Shown piece by piece: positions 1 through 6,592 of a DNA stretch of 10,775 bases. Every line of letters starts with the position of its first letter. Positions within the stretch are counted from its first letter, which is position 1. The translations under genes were made by a program, and so were the position numbers. Origin of the DNA: JBDNDK01 sp046719185 (lineage in GTDB: Bacteria; Armatimonadota; UBA5829); contig JBDNDK010000074.1 in assembly GCA_046719185.1 (NCBI GenBank), positions 1 to 10,775 of the forward strand, given 5' to 3'. The notes beneath the pieces were generated by a model. That model was not told where the DNA came from. It saw nothing but the letters and a program-made list of their open reading frames with translations, and made no database searches.

Positions 1-492
1 ATAGTCATATAAATTAACTATTGCATCTTTTAGAAATACTTTGCCTCTGAATGGTGGACCAGGTGGAGCTTCTGATGGTTTTATAATATCTGAAATATTA
101 AATGAACCATCTTCTCTTCTAACAAGTGTGATTTGTGAACCATAAATATCAACTCTATTTATAGCCTCTGCACCCTTACCCTGAAATAAAAGCTCTCTCC
201 AATTGTATTTGATTTTAATTAATTCTGCTTTGAAAAGATTGTTTTTTTCAGGTTTACTGGGTCTGCTGAGCACAATATCTTCTAAGAAAAAATTACCAAG
301 TGGTGTGAGATGTGCTTTGCCAATATTCAATTCCCCATCTAATCTTTCTTCAACAAGCGATTTTATGAGAAATTCTGAATTTTTGACAGCATAATTTATT
401 GAACTAATAACAAATATCCCACCCCATATCAAAATTATAATTGGTGGAATGACTGATATTAGAAACATCAGCATTTTATTTTGAATCTTCAC
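1..492 (-). CDS. AsmA/TamB-like envelope protein, N-terminal part (runs off left edge)
   Basis: Only the first 164 codons are in the window; the rest lies beyond position 1. The product opens with a short basic stretch, then one hydrophobic helix (about residues 7-32, rich in Ile, Leu and Phe). After it comes a periplasm-type segment with the pattern GELNIGKAHLTPLG and FLEDIVL (about residues 52-76). Signal anchor followed by a beta-rich repeat with a 'G-I-G-a--tp-G-f-l-di-l' register is typical of AsmA, YhdP, TamB and DUF748 proteins. These large inner-membrane-anchored proteins bridge the periplasm and are implicated in lipid transport to the outer membrane. I chose GTG at 492 because AGGGGG lies 6 nt upstream and it adds the Lys-rich start; ATG at 474 is the alternative and lacks a ribosome site. 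The GTG start overlaps the end of lipB by 17 nt, so the two are probably translationally coupled. The exact subfamily cannot be told from this fragment. Confidence 0.72.
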   Translation of the reverse strand, partial: MKIQNKMLMFLISVIPPIIILIWGGIFVISSINYAVKNSEFLIKSLVEERLDGELNIGKAHLTPLGNFFLEDIVLSRPSKPEKNNLFKAELIKIKYNWRELLFQGKGAEAINRVDIYGSQITLVRREDGSFNISDIIKPSEAPPGPPFRGKVFLKDAIVNLYDY

Positions 493-1198
493 TATTAACC
501 CCCTGATAAGGTATAAGTGAAAGACCAAATATTTTCTCAAAGCTTGCCAAATACTTATTCATAACTTCATCTAAAGAAATATCTTTTTTAAGCAACTCAG
601 ATATTGATGTTATATCAGATGACTTTAAACCACAAGGATTGATATATGAAAAATGATCTAGATTAGGGCAAATATTTAGTGCAAATCCATGGTAAGTTGT
701 CCATTTTCTAACAGCAACACCTATAGAACATACTTTTTTATTTCCTACCCAAACTCCTGCTGGTCCATTTCTATTTCCTTTAAGACCATACTCAGCAAGT
801 AACAATATTATTGATTCTTCTAAATCTCTAAGGTATGTATGCAAATCCCTGGATATAGATCTTAGAGCTAATATTGGATAACCTACCAGTTGACCAGGTC
901 CATGATAGGTGATATCCCCTCCTCTATCTGTACTGATAACTTCAATACCTTCTGATTTTAAGATATTTTCATCAGCAAGCAAATTACCACAGGATGTGCT
1001 TTTTACTCCCATAGTTATCACTGGATCATGTTCAAGAAGCATCAAAGCACCAGGGATTTGTTTTGAAGAGGTTTGATTGTGTAGATTGTGCTGCATATCT
1101 AATGCTTTTTGATAGCCAATTCTGCCTAATGTATATAAAAAACACTTATTTATTGTTGAATGCTGGTTTTGATTATTAGCTATGACAGGTTTTTCCAT
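476..1198 (-). CDS. lipB: Octanoyl-[acyl-carrier-protein]:protein N-octanoyltransferase
   Basis: LipB moves an octanoyl group from acyl carrier protein to a lysine of lipoyl domains (pyruvate dehydrogenase, glycine cleavage H protein and others), the first step of lipoate synthesis; LipA then inserts sulfur. Counting from the longer TTG start at 1216, the signature RGGDITYHGPGQLVGYPI lies at residues 98-115, the catalytic lysine is K161 (in KKVCSIGV) and the acyl-accepting cysteine is C195 (in NPCG). HGFALN (176-181) is also intact. The 240-246 aa length is normal for the family. I prefer ATG 1198; an in-frame TTG at 1216 would add six residues, and neither has a clear Shine-Dalgarno. The gene follows yifB by about 90 nt and overlaps the start of the AsmA-like gene. 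No lipA is seen in the window. The enzyme should be active. Confidence 0.96.
   Translation of the reverse strand: MEKPVIANNQNQHSTINKCFLYTLGRIGYQKALDMQHNLHNQTSSKQIPGALMLLEHDPVITMGVKSTSCGNLLADENILKSEGIEVISTDRGGDITYHGPGQLVGYPILALRSISRDLHTYLRDLEESIILLLAEYGLKGNRNGPAGVWVGNKKVCSIGVAVRKWTTYHGFALNICPNLDHFSYINPCGLKSSDITSISELLKKDISLDEVMNKYLASFEKIFGLSLIPYQGVNSEDSK
499..504 (-). promoter_or_regulatory. Shine-Dalgarno of the AsmA-like gene
   Basis: AGGGGG on the minus strand, 6 nt before the GTG at 492 and inside the last codons of lipB. It decides for the GTG start over the downstream ATG at 474. Confidence 0.55.
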
Positions 1199-1239
1199 TT
1201 GTGTAAATATACCCAATCAATGAGGATATGATTAGCTTT

Positions 1240-1245
1240 ATTATA
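1240..1245 (-). promoter_or_regulatory. Possible -10 box upstream of lipB
   Basis: A perfect TATAAT on the minus strand in the yifB-lipB gap, about 40 nt before the preferred lipB ATG. No convincing -35 element lies 16-18 nt upstream, so this may be chance in AT-rich DNA, and lipB may instead be read through from yifB. Confidence 0.25.
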
Positions 1246-1289
1246 CACCAGCTGCAACTTTTATGCATAATTTGATGATAAGAAGATTA

Positions 1290-2825
1290 TTAGCCCCAAT
1301 ATTTTCTATCAAGGCTTCTATATTGAACAGCCTCAGCAACATGATCTATCTGAATAGTATCTGAATCTGCTAAATCTGCAATTGTTCTTGATACTTTTAA
1401 TATTCTGTCAAAAGCTCTTGCAGAAAGCTGCAGCTGCTCTATAGCTCTTTTGAGGAGTGATTCTGCATCATCAGTAAGATTGCAGTATTTCCTCATTTGT
1501 TTTGGCGTGAGTTGAGCGTTGCAATATAACCCTGTTCCATCAAGCCTTTTTTGCTGCCTTATTCTTGCCAATTTTACTCTTTCTCTAATAGATGCAGACG
1601 GTTCTCCAGATGACCTGCTGATAAGCTCATCATTTTTTAGTCTAGGCACTTCTATATGTAAATCAATTCTATCAAGAAGCGGTCCTGATATTCTCTGAAG
1701 ATATCTTTCAATCATTCTAGGAGTGCATGTGCAAGGTTTTGATCTATCATTATAAAATCCACATGGGCATGGATTCATAGCTGCAATTAGCATAAAATCA
1801 GCAGGATATGTGAGAGATGCTTGTGCTCTGGCAATAGTAACAACTCCATCTTCAAGAGGCTGTCTTAAAACTTCTAAAACATCTCTTTTGAACTCTGGAA
1901 ACTCATCTAAAAATAATACACCCCTATGAGCAAGACTAACCTCACCGGGTCTAGGGTATGAACCTCCACCAGTGAGACCTGCAGTGGAAATAGTATGATG
2001 TGGAGCTCTAAATGCTCTTTTTGTGATTAATGCTTGATGATGACTGAGTAACCCACAAACACTATATAATTTTGTTACCTCAAGGGCTTCATCCATTGTT
2101 AAAGGAGGCATAATACTTGGTATTCTTCTTGCAAGCATAGTTTTGCCGCTTCCCGGTGGTCCTATCATAAGCACATTGTGTCCGCCAGCAGCAGCAACCT
2201 CTAAGCCTCTTCTGGTCATTTCCTGACCCTTAACATCACAATAATCAACCTCATAAGTGGGATCATCTAATGCATCAAATTCTTTAATATCAAATATTGC
2301 AGGCAAAATATGATCTGGTTCATTTAATAGCTGTGCAACCTCAGATAAATGCTGAACAGGATATACTTCTACCTCTTGAACAATGGCAGCTTCCTTTACA
2401 TTATGAGCAGGAACAATAAATTTTTTCTTATCTCCATTTCTAAATCCCATTGCAATAGGCAAAACACCGCTAACTCCCCTAACACTGCCGTCAAGGCTAA
2501 GTTCACCCAAAACAACACAATTTGAGGCAAAATCAATATCCACCTGACCTGTGGCAGCTAATATCCCAACAGCAATAGGAAGATCAAAAGAAGGTCCTTC
2601 TTTTCTAACATCTGCAGGAGCAAGATTTATAGTAATTTTTCTGGAAGGGAATTCTAAGCCGGAGTTTTTGATAGCAGATCTCACTCTTTCCTTAGATTCT
2701 TGAACAGCAGCATCAGGCAAGCCAACTATTGTGAAACTAGGCAGAGCAGGTGTGATATCAACTTCAACTTGTACTGTATATGACTCAATTCCATTAACAG
2801 CACCAGATTTTATCTGAGCAAGCAT
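1290..2825 (-). CDS. comM: YifB/ComM-family Mg-chelatase-like AAA+ ATPase
   Basis: A 511-aa protein of normal length for YifB/ComM. Residues 1-170 form the Lon-protease-like ChlI N-terminal domain (for example FTIVGLPDAAVQESKERV, 31-48). Residues 190-395 form the AAA+ domain, with Walker A GPPGSGKT (222-229), Walker B VLFLDEF (303-309), and a sensor/Arg-finger segment LLDRIDLHIEVPR (383-395). A CPC-x9-CTC cluster (353-367) may bind metal, as in other members. Residues 410-507 are the C-terminal Mg-chelatase helical domain. ComM is a hexameric helicase that promotes branch migration during integration of single-stranded DNA in natural transformation; in species not known to be competent it is simply conserved. 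AGAAGG sits 9 nt before the ATG, and a good promoter lies at 2865-2893. Despite the name, it is not the chlorophyll Mg-chelatase, whose partner subunits are absent. Confidence 0.95.
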   Translation of the reverse strand: MLAQIKSGAVNGIESYTVQVEVDITPALPSFTIVGLPDAAVQESKERVRSAIKNSGLEFPSRKITINLAPADVRKEGPSFDLPIAVGILAATGQVDIDFASNCVVLGELSLDGSVRGVSGVLPIAMGFRNGDKKKFIVPAHNVKEAAIVQEVEVYPVQHLSEVAQLLNEPDHILPAIFDIKEFDALDDPTYEVDYCDVKGQEMTRRGLEVAAAGGHNVLMIGPPGSGKTMLARRIPSIMPPLTMDEALEVTKLYSVCGLLSHHQALITKRAFRAPHHTISTAGLTGGGSYPRPGEVSLAHRGVLFLDEFPEFKRDVLEVLRQPLEDGVVTIARAQASLTYPADFMLIAAMNPCPCGFYNDRSKPCTCTPRMIERYLQRISGPLLDRIDLHIEVPRLKNDELISRSSGEPSASIRERVKLARIRQQKRLDGTGLYCNAQLTPKQMRKYCNLTDDAESLLKRAIEQLQLSARAFDRILKVSRTIADLADSDTIQIDHVAEAVQYRSLDRKYWG

Positions 2826-2864
2826 TAATTTTAGCCTTCTAATAAATATTTAATCTATAGTGTT

Positions 2865-2893
2865 ATTATATTCAATTAAAAAAACCTTAGCAA
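2865..2893 (-). promoter_or_regulatory. Sigma70-type promoter of yifB
   Basis: Minus strand: -35 TTGCTA (2893-2888), exactly 17 nt, then -10 TATAAT (2870-2865). Predicted transcription starts near 2858, about 33 nt before the yifB ATG. A perfect -10 with canonical spacing makes this the best promoter in the left half of the window. Confidence 0.55.
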
Positions 2894-2894
2894 G

Positions 2895-2910
2895 AAGTTC
2901 AATAGAACTT
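2895..2910. repeat. Palindrome next to the yifB -35 box, possible operator
   Basis: AAGTTCAATAGAACTT is a perfect 6-bp inverted repeat around a 4-nt centre. It starts one base beyond the -35 hexamer. The position suits an activator or repressor site. No T-tract follows, so it is unlikely to be a terminator. Function is inferred from position only. Confidence 0.4.
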
Positions 2911-3039
2911 AATTAGATATTTTTGTATCAAATAATTTATTAGCCACTAACTCTATTATTTCTCAATTTTTATATGAATAATTTATTATCATCTCTGCTT
3001 ACAGCTTGTTCTGGAATTCATATATGGTTTTGCAATGCT

Positions 3040-3057
3040 AATCTCCATAATCTCCAT
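3040..3057 (+). repeat. Two-copy 9-bp tandem repeat
   Basis: AATCTCCAT occurs twice head to tail (3040-3048 and 3049-3057) about 80 nt upstream of the nuclease start. It may be a slippage duplication or a paired binding site; nothing decides between them. Confidence 0.5.
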
Positions 3058-3125
3058 AATAAAAGCCTATAGTATATAATATCATTACTAGCAGTGTATC
3101 TATATGATTATTACCTATTTTCTTT

Positions 3126-3129
3126 GGAG
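3126..3129 (+). promoter_or_regulatory. Shine-Dalgarno fixing the TTG start of the nuclease
   Basis: GGAG lies 6 nt before the TTG at 3136. The TTG reading adds a basic leader ahead of a hydrophobic segment, as expected for an exported or anchored protein. Confidence 0.55.
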
Positions 3130-3135
3130 AAATAA

Positions 3136-3666
3136 TTGAGAAGATCTTATAAAACAAATTTGCCTATAAAAACAAAGATATTCATTATATTAATTCTGAC
3201 AATAGCTGTTTTCAGTAGGCTTGGTTTTGATGCAAAAAATATCAAAAACACTACCACAGACAGCGGATATTATAAAGTAATTGGCATAATAGATGGAGAC
3301 ACAATAAGAATTTTAAAAGATAAAGAAACAATAAGAGTAAGGCTTCATGGTATAGATTGTCCTGAGAAAAATCAACCATATTATGAAAAAGCAAAACAAT
3401 TCACCTCAAAACATACATATGAAAAAACAGTATTCATAAATAAACGCACTGAAGATAGATACCAAAGATGGGTAGCAGATGTTTTATTGCCAGACGGTAG
3501 AAATCTGAATCATTTAATAGTAGAAAACGGCTTGGGTTGGCGGTATGAGAAATATACACCAAATGATTCTACACTCAAAAATCTTGAAAAAAAAGCAAGG
3601 AAAGCAAAGATAAATATATGGTCAGAGCCAGACCCAATTCCACCTTGGAAGTTTAGAAAGAAATAA
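3136..3666 (+). CDS. Thermonuclease (staphylococcal nuclease homologue), membrane-anchored or secreted
   Basis: A 176-aa SNase-fold nuclease that should cut DNA and RNA with Ca2+. Residues 1-13 are basic and 14-27 form one hydrophobic helix, a signal peptide or signal anchor, so the enzyme probably acts outside the cytoplasm. The SNase domain spans about 45-163. All residues that match the Staphylococcus aureus active site are present: D55 in DGDT (D21), R69 (R35), D74 (D40), E77 (E43) and R111 in DRYQR (R87). The C-terminal 'AKINIWS' pattern (157-163) is also typical. It is the only complete rightward gene, flanked by two leftward gene groups, and its stop lies 7 bp from the stop of the converging KOW gene. 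It looks more A-rich than its neighbours, which may hint at separate acquisition. Roles could be nutrient scavenging, defence against foreign DNA, or biofilm DNA turnover. Confidence 0.92.
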   Translation: MRRSYKTNLPIKTKIFIILILTIAVFSRLGFDAKNIKNTTTDSGYYKVIGIIDGDTIRILKDKETIRVRLHGIDCPEKNQPYYEKAKQFTSKHTYEKTVFINKRTEDRYQRWVADVLLPDGRNLNHLIVENGLGWRYEKYTPNDSTLKNLEKKARKAKINIWSEPDPIPPWKFRKK

Positions 3667-3673
3667 ACTATAA

Positions 3674-4798
3674 CTAACTGCTTATTGTCTCTACATTTGC
3701 TCTTGGTATTGTTACTTTTGTGCCGTCTTTGAGTTCTGCTTCTAATACTCTCACCACTGCTCCGCTTTCTATTTCAATTGGGTCCGATGGGAGTTTTGAT
3801 ACACTTGCAAGCTCTCCAAAATATGGTTCTCTAATAATTCTGATAGGTGTGCCTATTTCTAAAACTTGACCTTTTACATCAAGCTGAGTTTTATCTGGCT
3901 GAATATCTAATGGAGCAACAATTTCTGGTCTAATAACTCCAGCTCTTATTTGGGTTGCTCCATTTATTGATACTTTTCTTCCATTCAAAGACTTAAGTAA
4001 ATTGAATGTTCTGTCTGCCATATCTAATTTGCCAAAGCCTTCTGTGAGAATTAAAGTTGTTTCTATGTTTTCCTGACCAGTGATAGCAACGCCTATATCA
4101 TGTCCTAAATATTCTATGAGTTCAGAATCATATATAGCTCCAACTACTATTCCCTTAACTCCAATTTCACAAGCTTTTTTAAGAGCCTTAGCATTTACTT
4201 TAGATCCACCAACAAGCACACAGTCTTTATGATTTTCATTTATAAGTGATTCATCAAGCATCTCTGATGGTGAAGAAACTACAACTTCAAGCCTACCAGT
4301 TTTTTCTCCACCTACCCCAAAAATGCCTTGAATAAAAGAAGCATAAGTTTCTATCACAACACCTTCATCAGGCATCACCTCAACTACTTTTCCATTAATA
4401 TATGCCTTCACCTCCACTGGTGTGGATTTTAATCTTAATCCCAAATGACCAGTGATTGGACTAAATATCTCAAAAATGCCTGAATATGGAGATTTACATT
4501 CAGATTTAATTAAACCAAACAATGAACTGCTCTTTGCTACAACTTGCCCTGCTTCTATATTATCACCTTGAGATACTATTAGAGCTCCCGGCACTTCATC
4601 AGGCTCAAGCCCTAATATTTCACTTACTTTTATGTTGTATAAAACTCCGGGAATTTCTGCTCTAGCTACAACAGTGATGCTGCTTACTTCATCACCTTCA
4701 TTAACTAAAACTTCACCCTTTAATGGCAATCTTCTTCTTTTTTTAATAATAGCAGCTTTGCTTATTGTAAGTCCCGGTGTATATGCACTTCCCATCAT
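3674..4798 (-). CDS. KOW-domain protein with barrel-sandwich-like repeats, partner of the MutL-type ATPase
   Basis: No characterised function is known to me. Residues about 20-50 and 70-135 read like two barrel-sandwich or lipoyl-type half-barrels (GEVLVNEGDEV at 28-38, VSQGDNIEAGQVVAKS at 75-90, a SPYSG turn and SPITG at 113-117), but no lipoyl-lysine motif is clear. Residues about 190-290 look like an alpha/beta segment with AITGQENIETTLILTEGFG (238-256) and INGATQIRAGVIRPEI (278-293). Residues about 317-372 resemble a KOW/NusG-type beta-barrel ending in DGTKVTIPRANVE. Its start overlaps the MutL stop by ATGA, so translation is coupled. GGAGG (4803-4807) is 4 nt from the first ATG and 7 nt from a second ATG at 4795, which may be the true start. 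As I recall, similar proteins sit beside MutL-type ATPases in several deep-branching bacteria. RNA binding, ribosome contact or cofactor-enzyme docking are all open guesses. Confidence 0.75.
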   Translation of the reverse strand: MMGSAYTPGLTISKAAIIKKRRRLPLKGEVLVNEGDEVSSITVVARAEIPGVLYNIKVSEILGLEPDEVPGALIVSQGDNIEAGQVVAKSSSLFGLIKSECKSPYSGIFEIFSPITGHLGLRLKSTPVEVKAYINGKVVEVMPDEGVVIETYASFIQGIFGVGGEKTGRLEVVVSSPSEMLDESLINENHKDCVLVGGSKVNAKALKKACEIGVKGIVVGAIYDSELIEYLGHDIGVAITGQENIETTLILTEGFGKLDMADRTFNLLKSLNGRKVSINGATQIRAGVIRPEIVAPLDIQPDKTQLDVKGQVLEIGTPIRIIREPYFGELASVSKLPSDPIEIESGAVVRVLEAELKDGTKVTIPRANVETISS

Positions 4799-6579
4799 TC
4801 AACCTCCAAACCCAAAGCCTTGTGCCATTCTTTCAGCTTAGCAATTCTTTGTTTGTGGTTTGATGGCAATATAAGAGGCCTGCCTCTGCAGTCTATTATC
4901 AAACCGTCAACACCACCCTGCATAGGAACACTAATTTCTCTACCTTTACCTCTACCAACATCAAATTTTCTACTAGGTCTAACAGTAACAGTAGCAATCT
5001 CATTCTCAGATAATGGAATAGTCTGAATTGTGCCATATATCATTTTATATTCAGTTCCATTGAAGCTAATTGTACCGCACACTTCACCATCTCTACCATG
5101 CCCAACAGGAGCAATGCATGTTCCTAATCTAATAAGGCAATCTCTTTCAAAAACCTGAGCAGCTGCCTCTGGATGAACAACTGACAGCACACCCAGCTGA
5201 GGCATCATGAATATTGAATCAACAGCCAAAACAGTAACTCCCTCAGGTTGATATGCATCAAGCATCATATATGCAGATTCAATTCTTCTTGGTGCATGAC
5301 TTAGCACACCACCACTGCCAATTATCATATCCAAATTCATCATATCAACAAGAGTCTGACCGGTTTCTTTTTGGTCAATAACTTCTCCAATACTTCTCAC
5401 ACTCTGAACACCCTTCAAGCTTCTGGCAAGAGTTTTGTGATGTTCAAAAGAAAGCTCCAATGCTTCTCTTGCAACAGCCTGCTCAATTCTTAAGTCTTTA
5501 ACTGTTTGAGGAATAGTGGTAGGTCTTATCATCTTGTTTCTGAGAGTGTTTCTAAGAGATGTTTCATCAAGCTCAAATGGCACCCATCTCATTATACTTT
5601 CAACACCAGCCTCAGCAAGAACATTACATATTGAATAGCTCATGCCATAATTTGCACTAACAGTTCGGTTGTATATACCATTAAATACAGAGAAGACATC
5701 AGTTGTAGCTCCACCAATATCAGCAGCCAACACATTTATGCCCATATCCTTTGCAACAGTTTGGATAATCTTACCAACAGCATTCGGAGTGGACATTATA
5801 TCTTCACTAACCCAATCACTTAATTTGCTGTAACCAGGTGCCTGCTGCATAACATGCTCTAAAAATAATTCATGAATTGCTTCTCTGGCAGGATCAAGAT
5901 TTTCTCTTTCTAAAGTTGGTCTGAGGTTATCAACAATTCTAAGGTCAACTTTATCCTTCAATATTTCCTTTACAGATTCTCTAGCATCTTTGTTGCCTGC
6001 ATATATCACAGGAATAACAGTATTCTGCCCTAATCTTGGTTTAGGATCTGCAGATACAATCATTTCAGCAAGCTCAACTAAATGCTTAACAGTGCCACCA
6101 TCTGTGCCACCCGACATCAATATCATATCAGGCCTAAGCTCTCTGATAACCTGAACTTTTTCAAATTCTTTTCTACCATCATCTACTGCAATTATGTCAA
6201 TTATAATTGCTCCAGCACCTAATGCTGCTCTTTGTGCACTCTCAGTACTCATTGCCTTAACAACTCCGGCAACAGTCATCTGAAGACCACCACCAGCACT
6301 GGATGTGGATAGATATAAATCTACACCAGCATGGTCTCCCCTCAAACCAGTGATAATTTTATTTGTTTCATAATCAATGATAGTTTTGCCAGATAATTCT
6401 TCAACTTCTCTAATGGCATTCAATACTCCAACAGTAACATCATCAAATGGAGATTCAACAGTAGTAGGAGCTTCACCTCTAGTAATAAGTCTGTATTCCT
6501 CACCTTTTTTTTCTATGAGAATAGCCTTTGTGGTAGTACTTCCGCAGTCAGTTGCAAGTATACTTTTTATATCTTTCAT
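4795..6579 (-). CDS. MutL/GlmL-family ASKHA ATPase (glutamate mutase-associated type)
   Basis: A 594-aa member of the family whose founder, GlmL/MutL, lies in clostridial glutamate mutase operons and is thought to be an ATP-dependent reactivator of that B12 enzyme. It is unrelated to the DNA-mismatch-repair MutL. Actin-like nucleotide motifs are visible: phosphate 1 ATDCGSTTTKAIL (9-21), SGGTDGGT (156-163), phosphate 2 AADIGGATTDVFS (285-297) and an adenosine motif IIGSGGVLSHAPRR (419-432). The last 110-120 residues (from about 475) form an extra beta-rich region with FDVGRGKGREISVP (539-552), making it longer than clostridial GlmL (about 460 aa by memory). The ATG at 6579 follows the tsaD stop by 13 nt with a weak GGTG before it; the stop overlaps the KOW gene. 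No glutamate mutase subunit or B12 enzyme is in the window, so its client is unknown. Confidence 0.9.
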   Translation of the reverse strand: MKDIKSILATDCGSTTTKAILIEKKGEEYRLITRGEAPTTVESPFDDVTVGVLNAIREVEELSGKTIIDYETNKIITGLRGDHAGVDLYLSTSSAGGGLQMTVAGVVKAMSTESAQRAALGAGAIIIDIIAVDDGRKEFEKVQVIRELRPDMILMSGGTDGGTVKHLVELAEMIVSADPKPRLGQNTVIPVIYAGNKDARESVKEILKDKVDLRIVDNLRPTLERENLDPAREAIHELFLEHVMQQAPGYSKLSDWVSEDIMSTPNAVGKIIQTVAKDMGINVLAADIGGATTDVFSVFNGIYNRTVSANYGMSYSICNVLAEAGVESIMRWVPFELDETSLRNTLRNKMIRPTTIPQTVKDLRIEQAVAREALELSFEHHKTLARSLKGVQSVRSIGEVIDQKETGQTLVDMMNLDMIIGSGGVLSHAPRRIESAYMMLDAYQPEGVTVLAVDSIFMMPQLGVLSVVHPEAAAQVFERDCLIRLGTCIAPVGHGRDGEVCGTISFNGTEYKMIYGTIQTIPLSENEIATVTVRPSRKFDVGRGKGREISVPMQGGVDGLIIDCRGRPLILPSNHKQRIAKLKEWHKALGLEVE

Positions 6580-6592
6580 TTAACACCATAAA

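Larger units (their letters stand above)
2826..3135. other. Gene-free AT-rich spacer between yifB and the nuclease gene
   Basis: The two flanking genes are divergent. On the yifB side the spacer holds a good leftward promoter and a perfect palindrome. On the nuclease side it holds a 9-bp tandem duplication, an isolated TATAAT at 3075-3080 without a matching -35, and the nuclease ribosome site. No convincing coding frame or structured RNA is seen. Confidence 0.6.

Noticed and set aside
203..394. A 63-codon rightward open frame in the first 400 bases.
   Set aside because: It is antisense to the AsmA-like gene, whose frame is open for 164 codons with a clear membrane helix and family pattern.
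1290..2825. Annotation as a chlorophyll or cobalamin Mg/Co-chelatase subunit.
   Set aside because: The N-terminal Lon-like domain and overall layout are those of YifB/ComM, and no BchD/BchH-like genes are nearby.
2989..3057. A 22-codon leftward frame beginning MEIMEI, upstream of the nuclease gene.
   Set aside because: It is created by the 9-bp tandem repeat, is very short and shows no family features.
4795..6579. Reading the 'MutL' family name as the DNA mismatch-repair protein.
   Set aside because: The motifs are ASKHA (actin-like) nucleotide motifs, not the GHKL ATPase motifs of mismatch-repair MutL.
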